A DNA stretch of 64,000 nucleotides from Acanthosepion pharaonis (GCA_903632075.3 CAHIKZ030001195.1:238501-302500); one strand, 5' to 3'. Positions 33,881 to 46,143 are shown, counted from the stretch's first letter. The notes: generated by a model not told the origin, from the sequence alone. Numbers and translations: made by a program.

Positions 33881-35668
33881 TCGTGACAATCTTGTTTTTA
33901 TTTATATGAAATTATCAACAACTATACTATTATATACATTTATTCATATGAAGAACAAGCCTCAAACTGCACAATGAAATCACACAACAAATGTCTCTAA
34001 TAAAACAGATATTGTAAGCTGAAGTTCACATAGTACATTTATGTGAACATAGTTTGTAAAAATGTTACCAATAGCAGTTAGTTAATGCCAATTATATTTT
34101 GAGATTTGAAAAAATGTGTGTTGAGAAAGTGGGGAGGGGAAACGACAGACCGCTTTATGAAAAGAAACAATAGAAACAGAATAATATAGATATGTAAATA
34201 TGCGAACAGATTTATGTAGTGTCGTTAGAATGATAATAGAATGGCAATCTGTATGGTTGTTTTCTTATATCTGTTCTTCAGCCTGTAAGATTTTATTGGA
34301 TAATGTTTTCTGTTGCAGTGTTTGGCATTTGCATTCCATGAAATATAGCGTACCATGATCGAAACCATAAAATACAATAAGTAAATGGAAATGTAATCCT
34401 TCTTGCTTTTTTATAAGTTATTTGAATTCTTACTTATTTGAATTCTGTTTTACTTTTTGTTTTCTTTCGTGATCCTCCTTATTATGTTAGTTGCCTTCTT
34501 TTATATTTTTATTTTTATGGCTTTTTAAGACAAATTTGTTCGAGTTAATTTTTGCATTTAATCTTTCAAATGCTTCCTAGATTCTTTTTTCGACCTTTCT
34601 TTACATTTTTGTTTAAAATTTCCTTCCCGTGGTTTTTTAAGAAGATTGATTCTTGATCTTGCGGAAGAGCGCCATTTTAAAAATGGATGTAAAAGAAAAC
34701 AAAAACTTCGATATATATATATAATTAATAGAATAGATTTGGAGACGTTAGCTAGCAATAAAAACATCTGACGACGATGGTCATAAGCAAATATTTCTTG
34801 TGATTCGAACATTAATAACTATAGAAACTGTATAAGGACAAAAATGCACAAAATAAAAAAGATGATATTTATATATGTCTCGTATATAGCGGAATGTCTC
34901 ACATAGCAAAAAAAAAAGACAAAATTAGTTTAGCGGTTTGAACATCTTTTGGAATAATAATGGCAATGGTGAAATTCGGCATTCATTGACTGAATAGTTA
35001 CGCATTATTGTTGACTGAAATTTATAAAATCGTTTTCTTAAAAATGTTTTTCAGAAAAATAAACTTTTTAAGTCCACTCTTTCTATTGGGAGTTTCCCTC
35101 CAGACCGTCTGTTTTTGTTAGTATGAAAAGTTAACAGCTTGATTATAATTACTCTTCTCAAAATTAAAGAATGTATTTAAGCCAGCTTAAAAAGAACTAT
35201 TTGAACTAAACTTAAGTCACATCCAAAATATGATTTTTTAAAAATAAATACTATGAGACTAAAATACTTACTAAATATAAGTTTGCCGACTTACTTTTCT
35301 TATTTTCTAACATTGTTACAATACGTGATATGTACCTCTCTACTTTTGCTTTCACAGACGTCACCATAAAATGTTATTACGCCTTTTTAGAGTTTCATAA
35401 GATGAATTTCATAGATTACATGTTTGAGGAGTCATTTGCAGACACATTCCCATGCAGGATTTTGTACCAAAGTAAAGAGAAATTTACCGAGAAATTTATA
35501 TCAATAAACATTATTGTGTGTGTCACTTACTTGTATGAAACTTTTAACTCGGTGTATGAATCAAGACATAAATGTTCTTGATATTTCTTTTATGAACTGT
35601 TGTAAATGAAAAAAAAAACGTAGTAGGTAGTGAATTATCAGAAGATTAAAATAATAATCATCAGTAGA

Positions 35669-35671
<3 letters not shown>
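33881..35671. other. Unannotated AT-rich intergenic DNA
   Basis: No element, RNA gene or coding region is recognised. The open frame at 35330-35581 (83 codons, MYLSTFAFTDVTIKCYYAF) has no known motif. Confidence 0.5.

Positions 35672-35719
<48 letters not shown>
35672..35719. repeat. (AT)n microsatellite
   Basis: About 24 uninterrupted AT dinucleotides. Confidence 0.95.
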
Positions 35720-35722
<3 letters not shown>

Positions 35723-35978
35723 GGATTGATGTGAGTTTGTGACCCTGGGTTTCACGCTATTTGCGATCGTCAGACAAACTGATTAATTTTTAAATTTTGG
35801 ATTTATATATGGTTGCGTATATCGATGTTTTTATCGAAGTGGGAGGAAAAATTGTCGTCGGAACGCCACCCATACTTACGCAAACATGCATACACGCACG
35901 TACACTCATTGACGTACGCAGACACACACACACGCACGCACGCTCACTCACCGGAACTCACACAAACGTAAACATATG

Positions 35979-37670
35979 TGAACAGTGTGGTGTGGCACCA
36001 TTTACCAGGGCAAAAAGAAAAGAAAGGAAAAAGAGAAAGGAAAGAAAGGAAAAGAGAGGCGAGACCCAAGCGTGGATGATAAAAAAAAAACACCCACGAC
36101 CAGAGACAATTGACAATGTTATTTTGATAAGTAGCAAATGGCGAAAAGTGTCATTACCATGGCAGAAAAATTCTAAGGGGATAAGGGAATCGACTATGTT
36201 CTGGCGACGAACTTGTGTTATCGGGGATAGATAACAGCCGCTTAATGCGGGCAAAACATCTAATTAGCAAACCACAGACCGACTAGCCAAGAAAACTCCA
36301 ATTGAAAATGTTATTTTGATAATTGACAAAGAACAGGTGAAATGCAGGGCTTTGGATAGATATGAAAAATTAACTGTGTCGTTTGATAAGCCGCACACGA
36401 AGTAACGGCTGACCGTTTTTTTTTTTTTAACAAGACATCTTTGGCTGTGATAACAGAACTATGTTATCAGAAATTTGCGCCAAAGTATGACTAGAACAAT
36501 GGAACTGTTTTTTTTCGAGGCGACGGTCGACTGTGTTGTGTTAGTCGACCACCCATTCTGATAATTAGCGAAAATCTGACTGACGAAGCCCAGATGAGAA
36601 CAGGGGTTATGACACCACTGGTCGCATTGTTCTGTTGGCGGCCAGAGAAAATGAGAGCTGCGATTAAGGAAAGAAAAGGAAAAGAAAAAGATAATTTTTT
36701 TTTGAGCAAGATATATTTTTTTTTCCTGAAACAAAGCCCGCTGGACTGCACACGCCCGGCTGGACATCATTGGCCGAGTGGTGATCACGTGACGCAAGGA
36801 GGGAAGCTGTCGCCGCCCACCTAGAGGATGGGTATGAGAGGTTGCTACGAAGAAGTGGGGAGGACAGTTGACGCCCTTCTGAAGTATGGTGAGAAGGTGG
36901 GAGTAAGAGAAGACTCCCAAAAATGGAAAGAAGTGGAAAATTCCTAACCAAAAATAAAAGAAGTGGATAGGTATTTGGAATTATCGAGGAACCTCCGGAG
37001 CCGACAAACCCACCCCGGTTTTGGTCGGCGTCCATATAAGCAAAGTCGCAGCGAGAGAGTTCCAGAGAGAGTTCAGTTGAGTTCAGTAGAGTTGAGTTGA
37101 GTTGAGGAGAGTGCTCAGTTGAAGCAGGCCTCGCAGCTGACTAAGATTCGCGCAGCTTCCAAACTCATCTTCAATCCAAGAACAATTATTTTGAAGAGCG
37201 ACTTAGATCCAGACCACCAAAATAAGTTTTTTCGACTTTCGCCTGAAGACACACCAAGAACCAATTTCTTGAAGAACAAACAACTTAAAGTGTTAAAACT
37301 CGCCTAACAAAAGAACAACGTGTCACAATCCATATAGCGGGTCGGGAGATAGACGCAGTCCTATGTATCCAGAAACTAGACATAAAGTTTTGTTATCCTT
37401 TTTTTTGATACCTTGAACTTTTGAGTTATCATTTTATTTTCTTTTATGCATATTTGTGCGGTGTCACCCTCGTTGAACTCGATTTGCATTACGGCCCCAA
37501 CTACTGATTGATTTCGTCTGCCTAAGATCAATTCACAACGTGGGTAGGCAGACTGGAGATCAACGCAGTTACTTTGGTAACCAGACGTTGGAAGTGAGTT
37601 GGGAACGACGAGGCTGATATCGAATCTAACCAGATTCCCATCCGAATCACCAAAAGGTTAGAACGTCACA
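35979..37670 (+). mobile_element. Long LTR, family 1, copy 1 (probable 5' LTR)
   Basis: From about 36400 on, the sequence parallels the reverse complement of the solo LTR at 48333-50079. Shared features are an A/G-rich aggaaagaaaaggaaaag block (about 36665), a gagttgagttgagttg block (about 37090), gcggtgtcacc...tacggccc (about 37458-37496) and cacaacgtgggtaggcagac (about 37533). Just upstream of the shared GC-rich leader is a TATA-like box, ccatataag at 37032. The LTR end is taken as gtcaca at 37670, followed by a candidate primer-binding site. The 5' boundary at tgtggtgtggcacc is a guess, because the first few hundred bases do not match the other copy. The upstream part has its own internal repeat (atgttattttgataa at about 36116 and 36308). 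Confidence 0.6.
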
Positions 37671-37692
37671 TTTGGGTGCCGCGACCGATACC
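37671..37692 (+). promoter_or_regulatory. Candidate primer-binding site after the LTR
   Basis: Directly after the LTR end gtcaca comes tttgggtgccgcgaccg, which has the TGG-plus-tRNA-tail look of LTR-retrotransposon primer-binding sites. A similar gtcacg-tttggagcggcgac phrase occurs at about 37746, so this short region may be duplicated. The tRNA cannot be identified by eye. Confidence 0.4.
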
Positions 37693-38439
37693 AAGCCAGT
37701 TGGTCGTCACAGGACGGGACAACACGACTGACGCAAACAGGCGGACGTCACGTTTGGAGCGGCGACACCCGAACGAAGCAGCGAGGAGCGAGCGAAGGCT
37801 GTGTTTAGGGACGTCACAGTGGGACTGGCCATATATACGCATCCATGTGTCGTTGCGTACATAAGTACGCATTTGGTCGTTGTATTCAATGTTGGATTTT
37901 TTTTGTTTGTTGCGCTGTCAACGCGCAGACCGTTTTTCTATTTTGTTCGCTGAGTAATATTTTCTCGCACGCACGTATATACGTATGATGGGGTCTGTGT
38001 AAGACTATGATATGTAAAAATTGCTATTATTTTTAATTTTTTAAGGTTGTTTTGTTATTATTTTAAATCCGGTTATTTGCTTATTTTTGGCAATTGCGCA
38101 TATGTAAATGGTAGAAATTTCAGTTTGTAATACTTATTAGTATTTATGCGGTGGTATCAATTTTGCTGGAGGAGGGAGAAGTAAGTATAATTGTGGACTG
38201 ATACGGTATTGGTAATTGTGGTGCCGTAGTAATTGTGGACTAATACGGCAATGGCAATTGTGATGTGGTAGTAATGGTGGGGGGAGCGGGTGATGATAAT
38301 AACAATTGTAGCAGCAAATAGTTATTGTAAAGTGGTAGAAGTGATCGTAGTAATGGTGATGGAATGATAATAACAATAATTTTAATTATTATGATGGTAG
38401 TTTGAACTAGAAAATAATTGATGGTGTCATGGTGTCAGT
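37693..38439. other. Unannotated stretch with low-complexity repeats
   Basis: 37693-37960 may be the start of an LTR-element internal region, but no gag is visible. At about 38187-38272 a 42-bp unit (taattgtggact then gatacgg) appears twice, followed by tggtagtaatggtg low-complexity sequence up to about 38400. Confidence 0.45.
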
Positions 38440-38867
38440 GGTTTCTCTTTTCATGTTTATAGGTCAATGGTGGTTTATGTAGTAGTGTTGGTTGGTATTT
38501 TTTTATCCGTTTGAATTCTGATAATAGGTATTTGTTTCATGTCTGCATTTAGTAATTATTTCTGATCTTATGTTTAGTAAATTCTTTTGTTGGGTATGAG
38601 AAATTATTGCTACCTTTTCGTGTAGGCATTTCTTATTAATGTTGTTGTAGGCAGGTGCTTTTTCCAATATTTTCCAGCTTATTCTTGGTGTAATATTTCT
38701 GTCTTTTAGATGCCATATGTATGTGGATAGTGTAGTGCTCTTTGAGTATTTTCTGTTGGAGAAAATTTTCTGTGGTCGTGGTTGGTTTTTCTTTTTTTTG
38801 GATGGTCCCTCAAGGGTACTGATGTAGTACATTGTGCTGTTGTTTGCACTTACCTTGGCTTTATATA

Positions 38868-39872
38868 TCAGGTCATCCCATAAGTTCTGTCCGAATTTTA
38901 ACTTTTTTTTAAAATGAACGAAATTTAAAGAGTATTTTATAATGTCTAATGGAGCTGAACATTATTTTTATGTTTAGATGCATTTAAACTGATCAAATTT
39001 TATTTCAGAGAACAATAAAATTAAATTTTGTTTGATTAAAACCCTGCTAACATGGAAGTACCCAAGAATCATTTGAGGCACATAATGCTTTATGAGTTCA
39101 AGAAAGGAAACTCAGCAGCCGAAGCGGCTAGAAACATTCACCCAGTTTATGGAGAGGAATGTGTCAATGAAAGAACTTGCAGAAGATGGTTTGCAAAATT
39201 CAGAGGTGGAGATTTCACCCTTGAAGATGAAGATCGAACCGGACATCCAGTTGAGTTTGATGAAAAGCTTCTTGAAGCAGCCCTTGAAGAAAATCCTGCT
39301 TTATCAGTTGAGGAATTGGCAGTGATTCTCAGTTCAAACCATAAAACTGTTCATCGTCATCTTCAACAACTTGGAATAGTTCCTAAACTTGGAAAATGGG
39401 TGCCTCATGAATTGTCTGAAAACAACCTGAAATCCCGAGTTGACATCTGCTCTTCTCTCCATTCTCGCCAACTTGTTTCACCTTTTTTGGATAGACTTGT
39501 GACTCGCGACGAAAAATGGAACTTTTATCGAAATTTTAAGCATCATAGACAAATGGCTTGGTAAAGGGGAAGGACCCCAGCCACAGCCGAGAAGTGAACT
39601 TCATGGGCAAAAGGTTCTTCTTTCAATCTGGTGGGATCGCCAAGGAATAATCCACTTTGAATTCTTACCACCTAATACAACAATTAATGCTCAAATATAC
39701 TGTCAGCAATTAGAGCGTTTGAACCAAGCTTTGAGGAAAAAAAGACCTGGATGGAAGGAAGTCATAGATATTCAGGGAAAATACATTGTTGATTGAATCT
39801 GTAATTAAATGTAACATTTGGTCACTTGATTTCTTTATTCAAAATTCGGACAGAACTTATGGGATGACCTAA
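38868..39872 (+). mobile_element. Mariner transposon, 1005 bp, TIRs and TA target site
   Basis: The left end TCAGGTCATCCCATAAG... (38868) and the right end, read on the minus strand, TTAGGTCATCCCATAAG... (39872) form near-perfect terminal inverted repeats of about 30 bp. The flanking TA duplications are 38866-38867 and 39873-39874. This is the mariner signature. The length is shorter than the usual 1.3 kb because of an internal deletion in the transposase. It sits inside the Penelope-like ORF and is therefore younger than it. Confidence 0.95.
39052..39796 (+). pseudogene. Mariner transposase, internally deleted
   Basis: MEVPKNHLRHIMLYEFKKGN opens the paired HTH DNA-binding region. It continues with ERTCRRWFAKFRGGDFTLED and the second helix-turn-helix (NPALSVEELAVILSSNHKTVHRHLQQLG), then WVPHELSENN (usually WVPHELT). 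The first catalytic Asp is in VTRDEKW, about residue 153. The first open frame stops at 39564. Beyond it, frameshifted pieces ILTT.YNN and LNQALRKKRPG run directly into WKEVIDIQGKYIVD near 39750-39795. The QDNARPH and final Asp segments that should lie between KKRPG and WKEVI are absent, so two of three catalytic Asp residues are lost. Such ORFs are often labelled SETMAR; no SET domain is present. Confidence 0.85.
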
Positions 39873-40408
39873 TATTATATTCGTTTGTTGGCAATTTTCT
39901 TGGGGTAGACATATTGTTTTATTTCTGCAGTTGCATTGAGGTTCCTTGGTTGCATTATTGCAAGTTGTTACTTTTTTGTTGTGGCTTTTTGTTATTTGTA
40001 TATTTTTTTGTGCAGTTGTAACTGATTTAACATTATTTTTGTTGAATATTTTTGCTAATCGCTTTGTTTCAGGGAAGTACTTTTCTATTAAGTTTAAGAA
40101 TGTCCTTCCTATGTTTGTTTTGACGGTTTTGTTGTGTGGTGGGTTAAACCAGATAATATGTCTTTTTCTGTTTTTGCGCTTTGGTTGTGGAGGTGTGTAT
40201 TGTAGTTGTTGTGTATATCCACTTTCTTTTAGTGCTTCGTCGTATGGTGTTTTTTTGTTATTGAAAATGCCTATGTTTGATGAGTTTTCAGATAGTCTGC
40301 TGATTGATATGGGTATTTGTTTGATGATTGAAGGTGGATGGTTGGAGGATGTGTGTACGTAAGTTGGGGTGTCATTTTCTTTTTTGTACGGTTCGTATGT
40401 ATTATTGT

Positions 40409-40428
40409 TCTCTCTCTGTCTCTCTGTC

Positions 40429-40518
<90 letters not shown>
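40409..40518. repeat. Compound microsatellite (CT)n(GTCT)n(CT)n(GATA)n
   Basis: Adjacent tracts of TCTC, GTCT, TC and GATA units. They encode artificial Arg/Glu- and Ile/Tyr-rich runs on the minus strand and extend the apparent Penelope-like ORF upstream spuriously. Confidence 0.95.
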
Positions 40519-40560
40519 TACTGAATGGCAAGCAGGTTGTTGATATAAATAGGTATGTAG

Positions 40561-43004
40561 CTGTCAGTGTAGGAAATCGATAGATCTAGTTGCTCTGTGA
40601 ATGGTAATATTTGTGAATTGTTGCTACAGCATTCATCTTCTTGTCTGGCCCTCATTCACTGACATAATCCGACAAGATTAGCAGGCAGACTTCATTACAT
40701 GAATGACTTACATCCTCCTAAGTCGAATAAGGGTAGCAGAGGGGGATTATCAACAAATTAGGACATGGCGGGATTTTCATAAAAATCTGTAACCTTGCCT
40801 CTATACTCACGTTGAATAATACTGTTCATTGATCTAATTATTGCTATGACTTATCACATAGTTTACCGGGATTTAGAATATGATCTACGTCGCTGGGTTA
40901 GTGAGACTCGTTAATAAAAATAATAAACTATAGAAAAATGATTTAAAGCTAGAATTACAGCATTGATACATAATAATGATAAATGCTGATTTGCTCTAAT
41001 TCTAAGAGATTATAACAGATAGAATTATTGTGACACAGTATTAATGCGCAACCGAAAGCATTAGAGTGTAGCAGACAGTAATAGTGTGCAACAGGCAGCA
41101 TTAATGTAACAGATAACCTTAAAGTCTAACAGACAGCATTAATGTAACGGGCAGTATTAGAATGCAGTAGACAGTATTAGAGGTCTGAACCTTTATATGC
41201 AGATTCAGTAGATGTTTAATCTTTTTATGTCTGAAAAATGTCTGCATTCAGTTTAAAAAATCAAAACGATTTGTAAATCAAACTTTAAAAATAGGCCATT
41301 TAAATCTATATATTTTATTAATCCATTATTAATAATATTAATCAAGTTATTTCGAAACAAGCCATGTAATATAGAAAATATCTCTAATGTATTGTCAAAT
41401 CTGCCATTGCTTGTCTGGGATAAACTTATTGTACTAGCTTTTGTAAATTTAATGAAAGACGGTTTTAACAATGTAATATGCTTTTGATAAAGAGAAAAAT
41501 TGTTACATTTTCACAAATGTAAATTACAAGAGTATAATCCCTTCCCATTTTCACAAACCCAGGGAGCAATCTAATTCCTACCACGATGGATAGAAGATAA
41601 TCTCTTCATTGATTGAATCCACCATTGAGGCTAGAATAGTGTGAGAATCTTAGCTGAGATCAAGAAGTTGCGCTGTCAGTTATTGCTTGATGAAATTACG
41701 TTGCTATAGTAACAAACATTGCTTTGAATGCGGGTTATTATGTATTGGTAACAACAGTGATCATTCCAAAGGATTCTGTTATTTCTGCCTTCAAGTAACG
41801 TGATTATCCGTAACGTGACTATAATAAATAAATATTAAGAAGAAACAATGTTCCAAATAGATAACACTTATAAGTTGAATTTATGGGACCTAATGACGAT
41901 CAAATTCATTAGCAATAATCAACAAAAGTTCTCCTCTATATTTTGAAGATATTCACTTTTTTTTTCATGCACTTGCAGGCATGATTCAATATTTAGACCA
42001 GGAGACAAGTGATTGAAATGTTGACAATTAATTTAAATTAATTTTCAAATCACTTGGGAGACGCTTTTCCTCTACGTTGGCTGGCAACACTCATAAAATA
42101 CGAGCCAAGACCAAATATTTAATTATGTATATAATCGTACATAATTTACGTCACGTTGTCGAGAAGACGATTGGACTTATATCCATTATCATAAATAATT
42201 CTAAAAAAAGTAAAATTCTATTCTAACTTCAGCAGAAAAGAAAGTATCTAGATTAGTACAATAGAATTCATAATAACTAATTAACAGGACTACAACATTA
42301 TAACATAAAATTGAAAGGCCGCCTCACTGTGGTGGTTAACGATCTAGGTCAATCATTACTACTGTTAAATAAATTCATTTTTAACTGGGTGCGGTCTTCT
42401 GACAAAACTATGTTTACTTAGTAAATAACTATTATCTACAATTATGTTATAAAAAAGGAGAGTTCAATTGTTAAAAAATATATGTTTAGATTTTAAAAGC
42501 TGCTTTAGTGATTTTATCATTTTAAACCAATCCTTGAAATAGCTCTTTCAAGTTTTATCGGATGAGAACGTAATAAGCAAGCACGTGGATACAACCTAAT
42601 CCGGCCGGCGAGATTGCAACCGAAAATTGGATATTCATGGCTGTCAGCATATATGACATGTACAGGTGTGTCAGTTGAATTATATAAATTTTACTTGTAA
42701 GCTTTGCCCAGGAGATGAGAATCAGAAATGTGAATACCATTGAAAACAAAAATTGTGTAATCTGTAGTATTTATGTTATAACTGAGCATCGAATCTTTCA
42801 ATTTAAGTGTTATAACAATAAACTCTCAGCTTGTTTTTCTATAATTTTCAGAACATTCATTAAATATCTTTTTTTGACAGTTCATTTTACCTTATATTTA
42901 TGTTGTTCCTACAACGTTTCAATTGACCCATTTAACAACCTTCTTCAGGTGTACTAGGAAGAGCGATATTATTTTTCCGATAGTACAAAGCAAAAATCAG
43001 TTAC
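40561..43004. other. Unannotated AT-rich intergenic DNA
   Basis: No gene is recognised. It contains the short degenerate tandem array at 41036-41182, listed separately. Open frames at 42555-42957 lack motifs. Confidence 0.5.
41036..41182. repeat. Degenerate tandem array, 17-22-bp unit
   Basis: About eight imperfect copies of an acagcattaatgtaac-like unit with variable length. No coding potential. Confidence 0.7.
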
Positions 43005-45700
43005 TTGGTTAGGTGCCATTCGTGATGCACGCTTGGGCGATCATGTCTCTTGAACAATCGTGAGCACAGCTGAAAATGGCCAAGATAGACCTTGTCACTT
43101 GTTTAATTCGATTAAAATATGATGCACATCGCCGTCGTATCGCTCGCTTCTCTTCAGGTCGACCTTGTAACGCCACATACTCCTTTTTCGGATGATATGA
43201 CCAAGAAATCGAAGCTGTCTTTCTGTGATGACCGACATATACCCCTTCTCACTTCAGCTCTTCCACGTTGGTTACCCTATCCGCATATGATATCCGCAGA
43301 ATTCTTTTTAGAAACCACATTACATCTGCTTTGATATTCTTCTCAAGTTCAGGGTTTAAGGTCAAGTCTTCGCATCCATATGTCAAGGTTGACCATATGT
43401 AAGACTTGAGTAAACGAATTTTCAACTTCAACTTGTTTTTGTTGACAAAAATGGGACGCATATCAAGAAATTTCGTTTTGACAACGGCAATTCGCTTGCT
43501 GGTCTCTGTCTTACATCTTGCATCAGTTGTAATCACGTTTCCGAGATAATTAATATTCTACCTTCTCGGTGCATTTATTGTCGATTCTCAATTTGCATTG
43601 CGGTTACTCGGCTGATTTACTGATGACCATTGATTTGGTCTTATCGCAGTTAATTGATAGCCTCTTTACTGCGCTTGGTTCTACTACTTTATCCAAAATT
43701 AGTTATATTTCTCCTTTTGATGTTGATATCGTGTCATCAGCATGTTATTGATGTTATTTATGTTGACACCAACTACTTTCAAAACTGATCATGTCAGTTA
43801 TCATGCAGACAATGATATCACAATAAAAATTGAAGAAATCGGATAAATGCACACAACTTTGTCTCAGACCTTATAGAATACGTATCCATGCTGCCAACAC
43901 ATCTTCGACTTGAACAGCAGTTTGCTGATTCCAGTATAAATTACTGATCAGCTGAATGTCCTAGCCATATATTCCAATTTCTTGCAGAAGTTTCAAGAGC
44001 TTTTTATGCTGAACCTTATCAAATTATTTCGTGTAGTTGATGAAATGAAGAAAAACCACCTGTTGGTGTTGAATGACACGCAAAGCATTCGTAGTGTAAC
44101 GATGGGGTTTCTAGTTCATTCATCCGGTATGAAATCAAATTGTTGTTCTGGGATCTCTGGAATCTCTATGATAAGGAGGAACTTAACGCTGCGATTTATG
44201 ATGTTGATGTTCGACGGTCTTTACATTCTATAACAAAATACTGATAGTTCGATGATCTTTACTTTCTACAGTACAGGGATTTTTCGGTAATACGATAGAA
44301 ACGAAATGTAGAAAATCGTCCGGTTTAGCTACGGTGTGAGATTGAAAGTTTTGTACACCATTTATATTTCATCTTCCATAGCTTCGAGCGTTTCTGTTGA
44401 AAAATCATCGGGACAAACTGCTTTATCCTTCTTCATCTTTTTGATTGCATTCTGAATCTTTAGTTTTCTCCAGTCCTTTAATATCAGGCGGTTCTCCTTT
44501 GGTGTCGGTGAACAGTTCTTTAATTTAACGCTTACCACCCACTTCCAATATCATATGCCGTTCTGAACGAATACGGACGCTTCGAATGTTGATCTTTTGT
44601 CATAGATTTCGTTTGAGTTTTGCGCTATTTCTTTCTTCTAGTCCTTTGCCTCTGCTTTTATTCAAGCCATCTTTTCTTTGTTACTTTACACTTTATTCGT
44701 ATTTCACTACACATTCGGTTATATTCTTCACTTGCCTTCGCTCTTTCATCAAATTCAATATTTCTTCAGTCATCCATTCTTTGTCTGGTCTTATTAGTTT
44801 CTTCGTCGGAATGCTGTTAGCTGCTGCCTCCTGGAGTTCTTTAACTACGTTTCAGAGTTCATATCTTGAAGTATTTGTATCAACCGCCCCAAAACCCTCC
44901 TCCTTACACTTGTTCCAAATGTTGCGATTCTTAAGCTCTTTGCATTGAATCCTTTTCTTCTTGGTGTCTTCCTTATTATTATTTTGTAATCGAAACTACA
45001 TTGTAATAACCATCCGCTTCGCAGTCGTAATAGGTTCTTGTATAGTTTTTGAGTTCTTCGCGGTATTTTGAAAACGTTCGTTTAAAGTGATGTAATCAAT
45101 CTGGTTTCTAGTGTTTAGGCGCGCTTCGGTGTTGTTTGAACCATGTATTAGTGACTACTGTGCAGTTTCTCCTGTTCTTAACCAAGAACTTGTCGCTTCT
45201 AACATTCGGGACTCCAGGACCAAAATGGCCAACAATTATCGCAACTTTTCCTTTACCTCATCTTTGCGTTCAGATCTCCCATCGTGATCTTAATTTCATT
45301 TAATTTGCACTTTCGATAATCCTGGTCAACCGTTTCGTAAAATGTGTCAACCTCTTCTTCATTAGCACCTAAATTGGGGTGGGGTCGTATACCTGTATAA
45401 TATTGATGTTAAAGGATTGCCTTTAATCTTGAGAATGACCCGATCGGAAAGAGCCCAATGTCCAATTTGAGGTTTGCTTATCCCGAATCATTTTACGCCT
45501 TTCCCGTGTTTCTGACTGCCCGAGTACAGTAATCTTTTCGCATGGTTCCTGACTCTGTTAATCGTACTTCGCTCATCCGCAATATGTTTATCTATTTCAG
45601 TACGATGTCCGATTTTACCGCTTGGAATAAAATTTTCACATTCCATGTCGATATGCGAATAGGTTTTTGGTAACTTTTAACTGGGTGATAGTCGATCATG
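43005..45700 (-). mobile_element. Decayed RTE-type LINE
   Basis: The minus strand from about 45645 reads TWNVKILFQ (endonuclease start), then HWALSDRVIL near 45450, a YRYTTPPQF-like region, TRNQIDYITLNERFQNTAK near 45110-45060, and NMLMTRYQ with INCDKTKSMVIS-like sequence near 43650-43735 (after the YADD position). It continues with VITTDARCKTETSKRIAVVKTKFLDM near 43536-43460, LLKSYIWSTLTYGCEDLTL near 43420-43365, FLKRILRISYADRVTNVEELK near 43310-43250 and ERQLRFLGHIIRK near 43210. The order matches the RTE element at 7270-10390, but the sequence is more divergent and heavily broken. Only 43249-43536 stays open. It is a different and older RTE subfamily than the copy in the hAT element. Confidence 0.75.
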
Positions 45701-45926
45701 ACCTGAACAACATAACGAGTCTTACCGAGCGAGGAACTGCCTCTCTGTACAAGTGAAATAGACTCTTTATGCTACTGTTATTATCATCTTTTGGTTTTCA
45801 ATTCATGATTAACTTGTCAGAAAATTCCCTGCAATAAGTTGCCATTACTTTCTGCGATAGTAATTTTCTTTTCTTTTTTATCGTAGCACCATCACTATGT
45901 GGACTGTTGATCAAGACTCGGAGAGA

Positions 45927-46129
45927 TTCGTACGTACGTGTATTGTTCTTAGCGTGTTCCCAGAATTTGGAAAACGCTGTATCTGTGAGAGCTCACATCT
46001 ACGAGGTAGTATAAGGCCCAAAACCTGAGGAAAAAAGAGATCGAGGCGAAGGGTCAGCCAGTATTTATAGCCAGGGGAGAGAGACCCCTGTTGAAGGATT
46101 AAGGAACTAAGGAGGAGCTAACTCCGACA
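45927..46129 (-). repeat. Truncated 3' LTR copy, retains a TATA box
   Basis: It matches 47381-47570 with few substitutions. It contains a TATA-like CTATAAATAC on the minus strand (46076-46067 region), about 40 bp downstream of the LTR start. Homology stops at gtacgtacgaa on the minus strand. Confidence 0.75.
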
Positions 46130-46132
46130 ATA

Positions 46133-46143
46133 CCTCCCCTCAG
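46133..46143 (-). promoter_or_regulatory. Polypurine tract
   Basis: CTGAGGGGAGG on the minus strand lies immediately before the TGTCGGAG of the 3' LTR, the standard position for priming plus-strand DNA. Confidence 0.6.

Larger units (their letters stand above)
38503..40395 (-). pseudogene. Penelope-like RT tail and GIY-YIG-like nuclease (interrupted)
   Basis: Minus-strand peptide landmarks: SSNHPPSIIKQIPISISRLS near 40350-40290; FNNKKTPYDEALKESGY; KRKNRKRHIIWFNPPHNKTV near 40180-40120; NIGRTFLNLIEKYFPE; CNCRNKTICLPQENCQQTNII near 39940-39880, a cysteine-rich segment usual before the nuclease. After the insertion: IYKAKVSANNSTMYYISTLEGP near 38870-38805 (the YIG-like box), STYIWHLKDRN near 38730, and ISWKILEKAPAYNNINKKCLHEK near 38685-38615. 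The last part (LLNIRSEIITKCRH) ends in a stop at 38503. A frameshift near 40010 alters the VSY-type stretch. In the nuclease the second half of GIY-YIG reads YYIST rather than YIG-T, so activity is doubtful even before the insertion. Confidence 0.75.
38440..40560 (-). mobile_element. Penelope-like element, C-terminal part, split by mariner
   Basis: The minus-strand reading runs from about 40395 to 39875 and continues at 38867-38500 once the mariner is skipped. The join falls exactly at the TA target site. The upstream half is the end of a PLE reverse transcriptase and linker, the downstream half a GIY-YIG-like nuclease region. Penelope-like elements are a separate class of retroelement whose reverse transcriptase resembles telomerase. 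The 5' side runs into a microsatellite cluster (40409-40518), so most of the RT is missing. Confidence 0.8.

Noticed and set aside
35797..37035. Several overlapping 76-153-codon frames on both strands
   Set aside because: They lie in an LTR, are driven by A/G-rich and CA-rich composition, and have no motifs.
39052..39564. SETMAR-type histone methyltransferase gene
   Set aside because: Only a mariner transposase N-terminal half is present. There is no SET domain, and mariner terminal repeats flank it.
39822..40655. 277-codon minus-strand frame as a single host gene
   Set aside because: Its start lies upstream of a microsatellite cluster, its middle is a Penelope-like RT tail, and its last codons run into the mariner terminal repeat. 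It is a composite of unrelated sequences.
44586..44948. 120-codon plus-strand ORF rich in Phe, Leu and Ser
   Set aside because: It lies antisense to the decayed RTE LINE, and its hydrophobic look follows from A-rich sequence on the other strand.
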